The position numbers and the translations under genes are program-made. From an uncultured bacterium (GTDB taxonomy: Bacteria; Patescibacteriota; Minisyncoccia; Phycocordibacterales; UBA9973): a stretch of DNA of 44,575 nt. The notes below the pieces were generated by a model. That model worked only from the letters and a program-made list of their open reading frames with translations, did not search any database and was not told the DNA's origin. The stretch spans positions 1-44,575 of the forward strand of contig CAIJZZ010000010.1 in NCBI GenBank assembly GCA_903825255.1. The letters are read 5' to 3'. Of the stretch, positions 9,874 to 18,027 are shown one piece after another; positions within the stretch are counted from its first letter, which is position 1, and every line of letters begins with the position of its first letter.

Positions 9874-10650
9874 TTAATTGTCTTTTAGAAGAGAAATCCA
9901 CTCAAGGAGATTTAAATCCTCCGCTCTTTTGTTCCCCAGCTCTTTCACAGAGGTTAAACTTATGTATTTTTTTAAATTTGAGGTTAGTTTTTTTCTTTTA
10001 TGAGCAAAGCCAGCATGGATTAATTCCCAAAATTTGTTTTCGTCTAGTTTATTTTCAATGAAAACTTTTCTTGATATGTCTTTTATGGAAATTATAGCTG
10101 AATCAACTTTGGGAGCTGGAGAAAAGTAGCGAGCGGGAACCTTTAGAATCATTTTTGGTTTTCCATAAGCTTTGACTGATATTGAGAGAATACTTTCTTT
10201 TTTATCGTTGGCAATAATTCTTTTAGCCACTTCGTGTTGCACCATGAGAACCATCAGGCTCGGCTGGCTCGCCCGTAGGGCTATGCCCGAGGGATTTTTT
10301 TCTGTTAAAAATTTTTTTAATATTGCGCCGGTGATATTGTAAGGAATGTTCGCAATTACTTTATAATTTATTGGAGGATTATATTTTAAAATATCCTCAT
10401 TAATTAAAATTAGTTTACCTTCTGTAATTTCTTTTGAAAATTTTTCTTGCAAGAAATTAAAAAGTTCATTATCTTTTTCTACAGCGATGACACGTCCTGC
10501 CTTTTCCAAGATTTTAGCAGTGAGTGCCCCTTTGCCTGGTCCTATTTCTAAAATAACGTCACTAGGAGAAATTTCCCCTGCTTCAATTATTTTATTGAGA
10601 GCCGGAACTGATTTTAAAAAATTTTGCCCGAGTGATTTTTTTGCTTTCAT
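9874..10650 (-). CDS. rsmA: 16S rRNA dimethyladenosine transferase (KsgA/RsmA)
   Basis: This enzyme dimethylates the two adjacent adenines in the 3'-terminal hairpin of 16S rRNA (A1518/A1519 in E. coli), using S-adenosylmethionine, late in 30S assembly. Seen in the 258 residues: the N-terminal KKSLGQNFL signature, SAM-binding motif I (EIGPGKGALT, about residues 35-44), the acidic VEKD after beta-2, and the catalytic ANIPYNIT motif (about 118-125). The segment PSGIALRASQ just after EKN is not expected in the family and coincides with a GC-rich palindrome in the DNA (10258-10292). It appears to be an in-frame insertion before the conserved PSLMVLMVQ helix. The ATG at 10650 follows a TATAAT by exactly 6 nt. 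The promoter overlaps the stop of the upstream uvrD. Confidence 0.95.
   Translation of the reverse strand: MKAKKSLGQNFLKSVPALNKIIEAGEISPSDVILEIGPGKGALTAKILEKAGRVIAVEKDNELFNFLQEKFSKEITEGKLILINEDILKYNPPINYKVIANIPYNITGAILKKFLTEKNPSGIALRASQPSLMVLMVQHEVAKRIIANDKKESILSISVKAYGKPKMILKVPARYFSPAPKVDSAIISIKDISRKVFIENKLDENKFWELIHAGFAHKRKKLTSNLKKYISLTSVKELGNKRAEDLNLLEWISLLKDN
10258..10292. repeat. GC-rich palindromic insert inside ksgA
   Basis: A local GC island in an AT-rich gene. The outer arms are CTCGG (10259-10263) and CCGAG (10287-10291); the inner hairpin is GCCC-gta-GGGC (10271-10281). It codes in frame for the extra PSGIALRASQ segment of KsgA. It is similar in kind to the elements in uvrD, xth and comM. 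Confidence 0.6.
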
Positions 10651-10656
10651 TTTTAT

Positions 10657-10662
10657 ATTATA
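10657..10662 (-). promoter_or_regulatory. -10 hexamer of ksgA, 6 nt from ATG
   Basis: Perfect TATAAT on the minus strand, followed by 6 nt and then the ATG at 10650. It overlaps the uvrD stop codon (10658-10660). A transcript starting about 7 nt downstream of the -10 would begin at the start codon. No good -35 is seen. Confidence 0.6.
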
Positions 10663-12742
10663 TATAAATTGTTTTAATTCCGCTCTGTTCCCCTTCTTTT
10701 TCTAATAAGTCTGCTGGGATATCAGCAATAAATTCAGATGGAGCATTGATTTGTCGAGAGCCGAAGATGGTGCGAAAATTTGCAAACGATAAAAATAATT
10801 TTTCTTTGGCGCGAGTGAGGGCAACATAAAAAAGTCTGCGTTCTTCCTCAGCATCTTCGACACTCTTTGTATTGTCTCTCTGGTGCGGGAAAAGTCCATC
10901 TTCGAGACCAGTAATAAAAACATATTTAAATTCGAGTCCCTTGGCAGCGTGGATGGTCATGAGCTTAATAGCGTCTATCTTTTCTTTCTTTTCTTCATTC
11001 ATTAAAATTGAATCTTGGTCGGAAGCGAGTGATGCATCCTCTAAAAGTTTTTCAATACCTAGGCCATTTTCCCCGCCTGCTCCCTCGTGAGGGCGGGCAG
11101 GTAAATTATCATATTTGAGTGCTAAAGTAGCCAATTCCTTTATATTTTCAAGCCTTTCCAGCTCTTCTTCTGTTCCCCCTTCTCGTAATTCAGCTTCAAT
11201 GCCGGATTTTTTAACTGCAAACTTTATCACCTCAGAGGCTTTGGAGTTTTCAATTTTTTCTTTTATTTCTTCTAAGGTTTGGTAAAAATTTTGAATTTTT
11301 ATTTGCATTTTTATTGGTAAATTTTCTGTTTCTTTGGCAAATATTTTTAGGAGAGTCGCTTTACCTATACCACGCGCAGGGAAATTTATAATGCGTTTAA
11401 TATCCGAAAGACTTTGAGGGTTTAAGGCAGCTCGCAAATAGGCGAGTGTGTCTTTAATTTCTTTTCGTTCAAAAAATTTCACACCAAGCACTTGATACGG
11501 AATGTTATAACGCAACATTGCTTCTTCTAAAACACGAGATTGAAAATTTGCCCGATATAAAACTGCAATTTCAGACAAGATGTTCTCGGACTCACCACTG
11601 GGATTTATTTCAGCAAAATTAGCAGAATTTTCTCGGGTCCTCGGTTTGGGGCCAGACCAGCTCGAAAATTCTCTAATTTTGCTTTCATTTAAAGCGGGTT
11701 CGGATGAGCCGTCCAACAATTCTAAAATTTTTGTGGCGACAAATTCGGCTTCATCATTTTCTTCGAGAGCTTCATAAAGGCCTATCTTCTCCCCTATTTC
11801 ATTTTTAGTAAATAAATTTTTATCAGGGCGATACTTATTTTTTTTAATTATTTCATTCGCTGCTTCGAGAATGTTTTTAGTCGAGCGGTAGTTTTCTTCT
11901 AAAATTACTATTTTGGTTTTTGGATAATCTTTTTCAAAACTTAAAATATTTTTTAAATTCGCTCCACGCCAAGAATAAATATTTTGGTCTGCGTCACCTA
12001 CCACACAAATATTCTGATTATTTTCAGATAGTAGTTTTGACATCAGATATTGCACTTCATTGGTGTCTTGATATTCATCTATGTGAATATATTCCCAGCG
12101 TTCTTGATATATTTTTCTGATTTCTTTATTTTCTTTTAAAAGCTTTACCACTTTCAAAAGTAAGTCATCAAAATCAAGAGAGTTTTCAGCCATTTTCTTT
12201 TTCTCATATAAAGTCCAAACCTGTGCCACTACCTTACTTAAATAGTCATAAGTTTTTTCGGCATAATCTGTGAGCTCTGTAAACTTACCTTTTTCTCGGC
12301 TGATAATATTTTTAATTCTTTTTGGTTCATATTGTTTCGGGTCTAAATTTATCTCTTTAATTGATTCTTTGACCAGAGAAATAGAATCATTTTCATCTAA
12401 AATAGTAAAATGCCTCGTGAGACCTAGAGCATGAGCATTTTCTTTTATAATATGTACTCCTAAGGAGTGAAAAGTACTCACAAAAGGTACTTTATTTTGG
12501 CCTTTTGCATTTTTTTCAATTTCCTTGATTATTCTCTCTTTCATCTCCTTGGCTGCTTTATTAGTAAAAGTGACAGCAAGTATTTTTTCTGGGGCAACAC
12601 CCTCTTTTATTAAATTTACGATTCTATGGGTAATAGTTTTCGTTTTTCCTGCTCCCGCTCCGGCAATAATCAAAAGCGGACCTTCCTTATGTAAGGCCGC
12701 TTCTCTTTGAGCTCCGTTTAATCCTTCTAAGTGATCATCCAT
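10658..12742 (-). CDS. uvrD: UvrD/PcrA-type superfamily 1 DNA helicase
   Basis: An ATP-dependent 3'-5' helicase for nucleotide excision and mismatch repair and for removing replication blocks. The 694 residues show LNGAQREA (Q motif), Walker A AGAGAGKT (about 27-34), DEYQDTN (Walker B, motif II), GDADQNIYSWRGA (III), ENYRS (IV), and the late motifs LMTIHAAKGLEF and EEERRLFYVALTRA. Two segments do not fit the family. A Ser/Pro/Arg-rich stretch near residues 340-385 corresponds to a 70-bp inverted repeat in the DNA. LPARPHEGAGGEN near residue 550 corresponds to a GC palindrome. Both keep the frame. The start at 12742 follows an extended TG-T-TAAGAT -10 by 7 nt. Confidence 0.95.
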   Translation of the reverse strand: MDDHLEGLNGAQREAALHKEGPLLIIAGAGAGKTKTITHRIVNLIKEGVAPEKILAVTFTNKAAKEMKERIIKEIEKNAKGQNKVPFVSTFHSLGVHIIKENAHALGLTRHFTILDENDSISLVKESIKEINLDPKQYEPKRIKNIISREKGKFTELTDYAEKTYDYLSKVVAQVWTLYEKKKMAENSLDFDDLLLKVVKLLKENKEIRKIYQERWEYIHIDEYQDTNEVQYLMSKLLSENNQNICVVGDADQNIYSWRGANLKNILSFEKDYPKTKIVILEENYRSTKNILEAANEIIKKNKYRPDKNLFTKNEIGEKIGLYEALEENDEAEFVATKILELLDGSSEPALNESKIREFSSWSGPKPRTRENSANFAEINPSGESENILSEIAVLYRANFQSRVLEEAMLRYNIPYQVLGVKFFERKEIKDTLAYLRAALNPQSLSDIKRIINFPARGIGKATLLKIFAKETENLPIKMQIKIQNFYQTLEEIKEKIENSKASEVIKFAVKKSGIEAELREGGTEEELERLENIKELATLALKYDNLPARPHEGAGGENGLGIEKLLEDASLASDQDSILMNEEKKEKIDAIKLMTIHAAKGLEFKYVFITGLEDGLFPHQRDNTKSVEDAEEERRLFYVALTRAKEKLFLSFANFRTIFGSRQINAPSEFIADIPADLLEKEGEQSGIKTIYI
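11072..11101. repeat. GC-rich palindrome in uvrD (element 1)
   Basis: The outer arms are CCTGC (11076-11080) and GCAGG (11097-11101); the inner hairpin is CCCTC-gt-GAGGG (11082-11093). It encodes the LPARPHEGAGGEN segment between two otherwise normal helicase segments. Confidence 0.65.
11613..11682. repeat. 70-bp inverted repeat inside uvrD (element 2)
   Basis: The left arm GCAAAATTAGCAGAATTTTC (11613-11632) and right arm GAAAATTCTCTAATTTTGC (11664-11682) are inverted copies differing by one extra base. They enclose a GC-rich core with TCGGGTCCTCGG. The right half, TCGAAAATTCTCT, recurs in comM at 40862-40874. It has the shape of a tiny MITE-like or RPE-like insertion that keeps the helicase frame open. 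Confidence 0.7.
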
Positions 12743-12749
12743 AGGTCTT

Positions 12750-12755
12750 ATCTTA
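12750..12755 (-). promoter_or_regulatory. Extended -10 of uvrD
   Basis: TGT-TAAGAT on the minus strand, 7 nt before the ATG at 12742. It sits immediately beyond the terminator hairpin of the upstream 1118-residue gene. Confidence 0.5.
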
Positions 12756-12761
12756 ACATAA

Positions 12762-12798
12762 AAAGAAAACCCCTAGGTCTTTCCTGTGGGTTTTCTTT
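12762..12798 (-). terminator. Terminator after the 1118-residue gene
   Basis: An 11-bp stem, AAAGAAAACCC (12762-12772) with GGGTTTTCTTT (12788-12798), starts 6 bases beyond the stop codon. The stem ends in T/A-rich sequence on both sides. Confidence 0.75.
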
Positions 12799-12804
12799 GA
12801 GAAT

Positions 12805-15800
12805 TTATTTTATGAATTTAATATCTCCATCTTCGTAATCCCTTTGCAGCTTTTTCTTTGTCATTGTAAGAGTTTTCTTTTGTTTCGTTTCTTTGTCAAT
12901 TCTCTCTACTTTAGGATTACCCAATGAATTAAAACCAATAACTTGATAATCAAAATATTTATCTTCAAATTTAGCTTTTTCTTTTAACGATTCTTCAAAT
13001 TTACTTATAACACTTTCTGATCCATAGGAGAAATCTCCAGATTTAATTTTTTCTTCTCTTTCTACCGTAAATTTTTTTAATTCAGCTTCTATTTTTAGAT
13101 ATTCTTTTTCATTTTTTTCCTTTTCTGCTTTTCTAAGACCATTTTCTAATTCACTTACTTTGCTTTTATACAAACTTTCAAAGATTTTTTTCTTTATTTT
13201 GGTTTCTTCAGCTTGTTTAATTTCTTTTATGTTTGTCTTAGTCAAATATTCTTCCATTTCATCACCCATTTGTTGTAATTCGGTTTTGTTAAATGTAACT
13301 GGCTTTCCATCCGGAATTGATTTTAGTTCATTATATCTTTTTTTCCCGTAATCAGATTTAAAGTTGCCTTCTTCAAGTGTTATGATACCTTCTGATTCTC
13401 TTATTTTTTTATTTAACATTTTAATGTCATCTTCCATTCCGCCATATTCTTTTGAACTGATTGTTTCAATAGTTTCTTTTTTTATTTCTTCTCCAGACCA
13501 AGGACCAGTTTCTATCACAGATCTATCAGGATTTTCAGGTATAACTTTTTCTTTACCATCTTTTTTTACAAGTATTGTTTCTGGGGGTTGTCTTTTAGGA
13601 TCTTCATACTTAACTTGACCTAAAGCATTTGTTTTTGAAACGGGAATAAAAAACGGCATTTGTGTATCAAGCTTAAAATTCAAATAGTTTATGGCATTAT
13701 CTTTAATTGTATGAATCGTTTCTTTAATTGAATCAAGTCCATGGCCAACCAGTGTGCTAATCGGACGTATGTGCTCCACCCCGTTTTTATTTCCCACATG
13801 CTGAAATACTTCAAGAAATTTAGCATTCATGTTTTGAACATGACCATTTTTTATTGTGAAAAGTTGTTTCCACAAAGGGTCCTGCATATTAAAAGTCATT
13901 TTTCCATCAATGATTGGTGGTGCTTTTATTCCCATATTTTGAAGATCTTTAGTTAGGTAGATCATAGCCTCCACTGTGCCATTTTTCATTCCTCCTGGCG
14001 CGTTAGCTGAGAGTGCTTCGTGGAAAGATCCAGACTCAGTCATACTAGAAAGGTTTACTACGACATTATTATTAGTATCGAGTCCTGTGGTGCCATCCCA
14101 ACGTATCCCTGTCTCGTTAAAATCTGCACCTGTAAGGTTGTGGGTAATTGGATCTTGAACCATGGGAGTATTATTGTCATACGCTGGAAAATCTCGAGCT
14201 ATCGGCATAACCTCATGACCGTGAGGACCATTAATATATTGATTAGCGTTAGTTGTTACTTCTTTTGTTGTTTCAATTGTGTGATGTACAGAACTTGCAA
14301 TGATGCCATCGTGTGCTAATTTAGCCACTGATGTTTGATCAAGAGCACCATTTTCCGGATTAAAATTGAGAGGAATATGGCTAGAAACAACTTGATCACC
14401 CCTTAAAACATTAAATGTCCCATCAGAGTTTTGTAAAATATTTGTACCCTCCGGCATCTTTACATGGTTGAGATTATTTAAAACTCCACCATGAAGAGCA
14501 ACTTCGTGAAGATTAGCCGAAGACATATGCTCAGAGTTTCCACTAATCATATTATAAATGCGTTCAAAAGGAGTTTGAAGTGTTTGCCCTGGTTTCGGAC
14601 CTTGTCCTCTCAAACTATCAATTACCCCATGTACGTGTCCACCTACATGTGCCGCGATTTCTTGTATTGCGCCTCCAATAGCAAAACCAAAAGCGATAGA
14701 AAGAGCAGCTGTCTTAGCAACTTTTCTTGCCTTCGCACCCTTGAATGCCTTGTTTTTTGAATCAATTCCTTTTTCACCACCCAAAAATGAATTTTCCATT
14801 GTTGAAACCAATTTTTCAAAATAAGAATCAAAGGTTTCTCCCGCGGGTAATTTATTTTTTAAATCTTGTTGATTTTCAAATTTTTTTCTTAACTCAGCCT
14901 TAGATTCACCTAAAAGATTTCTAAGTTCAAAACTTTCTTTTTCAGCAGTCCCATTACTTGAATATGAAACCAAGTCTATGTTTTTTTTATCTCCCAACGA
15001 ATAGCGTGCTTGAACATCACTCAAACTAACTAGGATTTTATCTAAATCGTCTGGTTTAATATCTTTTATTTCATGTTTCCCATTCTCATCTTCGATAAAT
15101 AAATTATTTTTTAAATTTTCAGTTAAAACTTGTGCACTCTGAGTTTCATACAGATATTTTTCCATTTCTTCACGTTGCTTGTCGTTTTTTTCTCTCTTGC
15201 CTCCTTTTATCATTTGGGCTCTTTCGAGGCGCATTTTATCTTCAACATCTCTGCTTTTATTAGCTGAAATAAGTCCTGCGGATAGAAAAACAGTAGCGCC
15301 TAAAGTGCCACCGGCAGTTATTCCTTGAACTATTTTATTGGAAGTTAATATTTGTCCTGTGGCGACAGCTATACTGTATACTATTCCAACAGAGGTTGAG
15401 ACAACGGCAGGAGTTAGAAAACGACCAACTTTATCTTTTCTTACTTTATCAAAAAATTTATCCACCAAGCCTATATTTGCCTCTGTTTTAATACTGCTTC
15501 TAGCTTTTCCAAGAATAGCATTTGTATCAAAATCCAACTCTTCCATTTTGGCTCCATGTTCAAAGGCAATTTTTCCATTTTTAGCAACCTCAAAAAGGTT
15601 GTCAGCATAATTTTCTGCTCCCTTTAAAAGTTCGTCTTCTTTTAAGCCTTCTATTATTTTATTTTTAGCGTTAAAGAAAAATATATCATCAATAGAGCCT
15701 GTTGCATAATCTGTAAGTAGTTTATCAAGACCCTCTTTTGTTTTGACTGCGATTGGGTCTTTTTCGTCAAGAATTTTTCTTTCTTCTCCTTTACTTAATA

Positions 15801-16161
15801 CCTCTTCATATTCTGAGGTAAAACGTTCTGCAATAGCTTGTTTGGCATTATCACTAGCGTTCACGTCTTTTTCTTGACCAGCATAAATATTGCCAGTTTC
15901 TTTTATTTCTTTTTCTACCCTTTTTAATTCCCTACCTCGATAGTATCCTTCAGCGTAAGTGTGTTTCCATAAGTTTTTTAAAAACCCCTTAAAACCAGTT
16001 CTTTCTTTTTCTGGCTCATTCATACGAGTGTCAGCTCCGAAGTTCTTTTCCTTATTGACCATTTCATCTATATTAACAATCGATATTTTTTGTTTTGCTT
16101 TTTCTAATGCTTCTTTTTTTATTTCTTCACTTGATTTAATTGTATGTTTTTCAAATTTCAT
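12805..16161 (-). CDS. Very large membrane/coiled-coil protein of unknown function
   Basis: I do not recognise a family. The 1118 residues are highly charged, with no signal peptide at the N-terminus. Hydrophobic segments lie near residues 247-272 and 278-300 (VVSTSVGIVYSIAVATGQIL, then GGTLGATVFLSAGLIS) and 482-509 (ALSIAFGFAIGGAIQEIAAH). Between them is a Lys/Glu helical region; after them a His/Asn-rich middle (AAHVGGHVHGV and onward to about residue 820) and a Lys/Glu coiled-coil C-terminus. This pattern suggests a cytoplasmic N-terminus, a membrane hairpin and large soluble domains. It starts 5 nt after the stop of the 106-residue gene, so the two are almost certainly one operon. A terminator follows directly. 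It may be an envelope or cell-shape protein, but no motif proves this. Confidence 0.8.
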   Translation of the reverse strand: MKFEKHTIKSSEEIKKEALEKAKQKISIVNIDEMVNKEKNFGADTRMNEPEKERTGFKGFLKNLWKHTYAEGYYRGRELKRVEKEIKETGNIYAGQEKDVNASDNAKQAIAERFTSEYEEVLSKGEERKILDEKDPIAVKTKEGLDKLLTDYATGSIDDIFFFNAKNKIIEGLKEDELLKGAENYADNLFEVAKNGKIAFEHGAKMEELDFDTNAILGKARSSIKTEANIGLVDKFFDKVRKDKVGRFLTPAVVSTSVGIVYSIAVATGQILTSNKIVQGITAGGTLGATVFLSAGLISANKSRDVEDKMRLERAQMIKGGKREKNDKQREEMEKYLYETQSAQVLTENLKNNLFIEDENGKHEIKDIKPDDLDKILVSLSDVQARYSLGDKKNIDLVSYSSNGTAEKESFELRNLLGESKAELRKKFENQQDLKNKLPAGETFDSYFEKLVSTMENSFLGGEKGIDSKNKAFKGAKARKVAKTAALSIAFGFAIGGAIQEIAAHVGGHVHGVIDSLRGQGPKPGQTLQTPFERIYNMISGNSEHMSSANLHEVALHGGVLNNLNHVKMPEGTNILQNSDGTFNVLRGDQVVSSHIPLNFNPENGALDQTSVAKLAHDGIIASSVHHTIETTKEVTTNANQYINGPHGHEVMPIARDFPAYDNNTPMVQDPITHNLTGADFNETGIRWDGTTGLDTNNNVVVNLSSMTESGSFHEALSANAPGGMKNGTVEAMIYLTKDLQNMGIKAPPIIDGKMTFNMQDPLWKQLFTIKNGHVQNMNAKFLEVFQHVGNKNGVEHIRPISTLVGHGLDSIKETIHTIKDNAINYLNFKLDTQMPFFIPVSKTNALGQVKYEDPKRQPPETILVKKDGKEKVIPENPDRSVIETGPWSGEEIKKETIETISSKEYGGMEDDIKMLNKKIRESEGIITLEEGNFKSDYGKKRYNELKSIPDGKPVTFNKTELQQMGDEMEEYLTKTNIKEIKQAEETKIKKKIFESLYKSKVSELENGLRKAEKEKNEKEYLKIEAELKKFTVEREEKIKSGDFSYGSESVISKFEESLKEKAKFEDKYFDYQVIGFNSLGNPKVERIDKETKQKKTLTMTKKKLQRDYEDGDIKFIK

Positions 16162-16166
16162 AGTAT

Positions 16167-16487
16167 TTATGACAAATATGTTTGTCGAAAGACAGTTAAT
16201 TCAGTGGCTATTAATTGGGCAAGGTCAGGAATGCATTTTTCACAAAAAGCTTGAATTTCAGTATCATTACCTTTTTCATCGAGCATTTTATTGAAAATGT
16301 CAAGATTTTCTTCTGATAAATTGTTTATAATTAAAGCATTTATCCTATCTTCTACTCGGCTCAATAAATCTGCCTTGATCTGCTCTAGGGCATCGGGTTT
16401 TAAACTTTCCGGGAATTTTTTTTCTTCCATTAGACGGTTTACGAACATTTGTAAATCTAAGCCTTTATCTACATTTTGATTTTGCAT
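16167..16487 (-). CDS. Small helical protein, DUF5663-like
   Basis: The 106 residues have the pattern LQMFVNRLMEEKKFPESLKP (about 12-31) and LLSRVEDRINALIINNLSEE. From memory this is typical of the DUF5663 family, common in Parcubacteria and of unknown function. It is predicted to be all helical, with two Cys in EKCIPDL-like context near the C-terminus and no membrane segment. It lies 5 nt upstream of the 1118-residue gene in the same operon. AT-rich sequence with several TATAAT-like hexamers lies upstream (16560-16600), without one clear choice. Confidence 0.75.
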   Translation of the reverse strand: MQNQNVDKGLDLQMFVNRLMEEKKFPESLKPDALEQIKADLLSRVEDRINALIINNLSEENLDIFNKMLDEKGNDTEIQAFCEKCIPDLAQLIATELTVFRQTYLS

Positions 16488-16599
16488 ATATTTTCATTAA
16501 TTAATTAATTACTAATAATTACTAACTGCTCTTTATTATAAAACCTTTTATTATTTAAGCCTAATTTTTACTAAATTACTCTTATATTATATACTATTT

Positions 16600-16822
16600 T
16601 AAACCTTTTGTCAAATATACTTTTCCACAAAAGGGGTGGACTTAGACTTCTCGTTGGGTTACCATTACAGTATACCCACTAGAAGCATGATTTAGCTAAC
16701 AGAGAGACAGTAAAGATCGTAACCATCGTAGGTATTTTATTTACAGTACAATTTTGGTCGTCCTGTATTCTATCCTTATTTAAAAGGTTAGAAAAAGAAA
16801 TCTTACGATAAATATTTAGTAT
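16600..16822 (+). promoter_or_regulatory. Structured leader upstream of the LysM-M23 peptidase
   Basis: About 220 bases without a gene. They contain a hairpin with CTTCT/AGAAG arms enclosing GGGTTAC...GTATACCC (about 16649-16686), a direct repeat ATCGTA-acc-ATCGTA (about 16714-16730) and a TACAG...CTGTA hairpin (about 16751-16770). A TTTTCCACA 9-mer sits at 16621-16629. This looks more structured than the surrounding spacer and may be a cis-regulatory RNA, but I could not match it to a known riboswitch. Confidence 0.4.
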
Positions 16823-17959
16823 ATAAAACCTCAATATAAAATATTCAGTATCCCCTTGGTCCTTTTTCTATTATTAGGGCTGTTTTCTGTCCCCTTTCAA
16901 GCTAAAGCAAATTTTCTTTCTGATTTTTTTAGTAGTTCTGTTTTGGCTGATGACTCAGGAGGTAGTAGTTCAGATCCAATGAACCAAGATGTTGATAAAA
17001 ACTCCCAAAATATGAGTTTACTTCAAGCCAATGTTTCTGCTGCGCTTATTTCTCAAAATAAAACAGACAAAGATAATAAAGATAACTCATCAAGTAATAC
17101 AGATAGTTTAAATACAGATGCAAGTGTAAATATTTCTTCTAATAATGCCCTTATTCCTGCTACTAATCATATAAGTATTGCAAACGGTTTAGATGATAGT
17201 GATCCATCTTCAGATATAAGTGTTTATGTCATAAGAAAAGGAGATTCTTTGACTCAAATAGCAGATATGTTTGATGTTTCAACAAATACAATTCTTTGGG
17301 CAAATGATATGAAAAAAGGAGATAAATTAGTGGAAGGTAATGTTTTGCTTATTTTACCGGTTTCAGGAGTTAAACATACAATTTTAAAAGGACAAACCTT
17401 AAAAGGTATTGCTAAAAAATATAATGTAGATGTTTCTGATATTGCTGGTTTCAACGGTATAGCAGAAGATGCTCAGCTGGCTGTTGGAGATGAATTGATT
17501 ATTCCAGATGGAGTAATGATGGGTGATGAAGGCGGTAGTAAACCAGCACCCAAAAATTCTACTGCGGACAGAGACTATTATATTAAACATCCAGTTAAGG
17601 ATTTAGGTGGATATTTTATCAATCCAGTGCCTGGTTATAAATATAGAAGTCAGGGCATTCATGGTAAAAATGCAGTAGACTTAGCGGCTCCAAAAGGTAC
17701 ACCAATTCTTGCTGCAGCTTCTGGAATAGTTACTTTTGCTCGTATGGGATATAACGGAGGCTATGGAAATTTGGTTATAATTTCACACCCAAATGGTACA
17801 GAAACTCTATATGCTCATCAATCAAAGATTGCTACCCATGCAGGTGAGAGAGTTTCACAAGGAGAAATTATCGGCTATGTTGGTTCTACGGGACATTCTA
17901 CTGGTCCACATTTGCACTATGAAGTACATGGTGCTAGAAATAACGGAATAGATTTGTAA
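16823..17959 (+). CDS. LysM-M23 peptidoglycan endopeptidase (secreted)
   Basis: A cell-wall hydrolase. After a signal peptide and a low-complexity Ser/Asn/Asp linker come two LysM domains (YVIRKGDSLTQIADMF... and HTILKGQTLKGIAKKY..., about 45 residues each), then a peptidase M23 domain with zinc ligands in GIHGKNAVDLA and HLHYEV plus LYAH. It cuts peptidoglycan cross-bridges outside the membrane. The start is uncertain. The first common start codon is TTG at 16856, giving a signal peptide without basic residues. An ATA at 16823 would add IKPQYKIFSIP, a proper basic n-region. No ATG exists between the in-frame stop at 16817 and the hydrophobic core. I chose 16823 provisionally. A strong terminator follows. 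Confidence 0.8.
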   Translation: MKPQYKIFSIPLVLFLLLGLFSVPFQAKANFLSDFFSSSVLADDSGGSSSDPMNQDVDKNSQNMSLLQANVSAALISQNKTDKDNKDNSSSNTDSLNTDASVNISSNNALIPATNHISIANGLDDSDPSSDISVYVIRKGDSLTQIADMFDVSTNTILWANDMKKGDKLVEGNVLLILPVSGVKHTILKGQTLKGIAKKYNVDVSDIAGFNGIAEDAQLAVGDELIIPDGVMMGDEGGSKPAPKNSTADRDYYIKHPVKDLGGYFINPVPGYKYRSQGIHGKNAVDLAAPKGTPILAAASGIVTFARMGYNGGYGNLVIISHPNGTETLYAHQSKIATHAGERVSQGEIIGYVGSTGHSTGPHLHYEVHGARNNGIDL

Positions 17960-17976
17960 TTTTAAATAAAAAAAAT

Positions 17977-18020
17977 AAAAAGCCCCGCACCGACGTAGCC
18001 TGTGCGGGGCTTTGCTTTTA
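17977..18020 (+). terminator. Rho-independent terminator of the M23 gene
   Basis: Stem AGCCCCGCAC / GTGCGGGGCT with an 11-nt loop (17991-18001), A-rich on the left and T-rich on the right (tttgctttt). It begins 18 bases after the stop. Confidence 0.9.
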
Positions 18021-18027
18021 AAATTTT

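Noticed and set aside
10657-12755. SOS control of uvrD
   Set aside because: No GAAC-N4-GTTC box was found near the uvrD start. The promoter is a plain extended -10.
16600-16822. c-di-AMP (ydaO) riboswitch in front of the M23 peptidase
   Set aside because: A fragment TAGCTAAC recalls the ydaO 3' part, but the conserved GGGGGAACC and GGGTGAATCC segments are missing. It is listed only as a structured leader.
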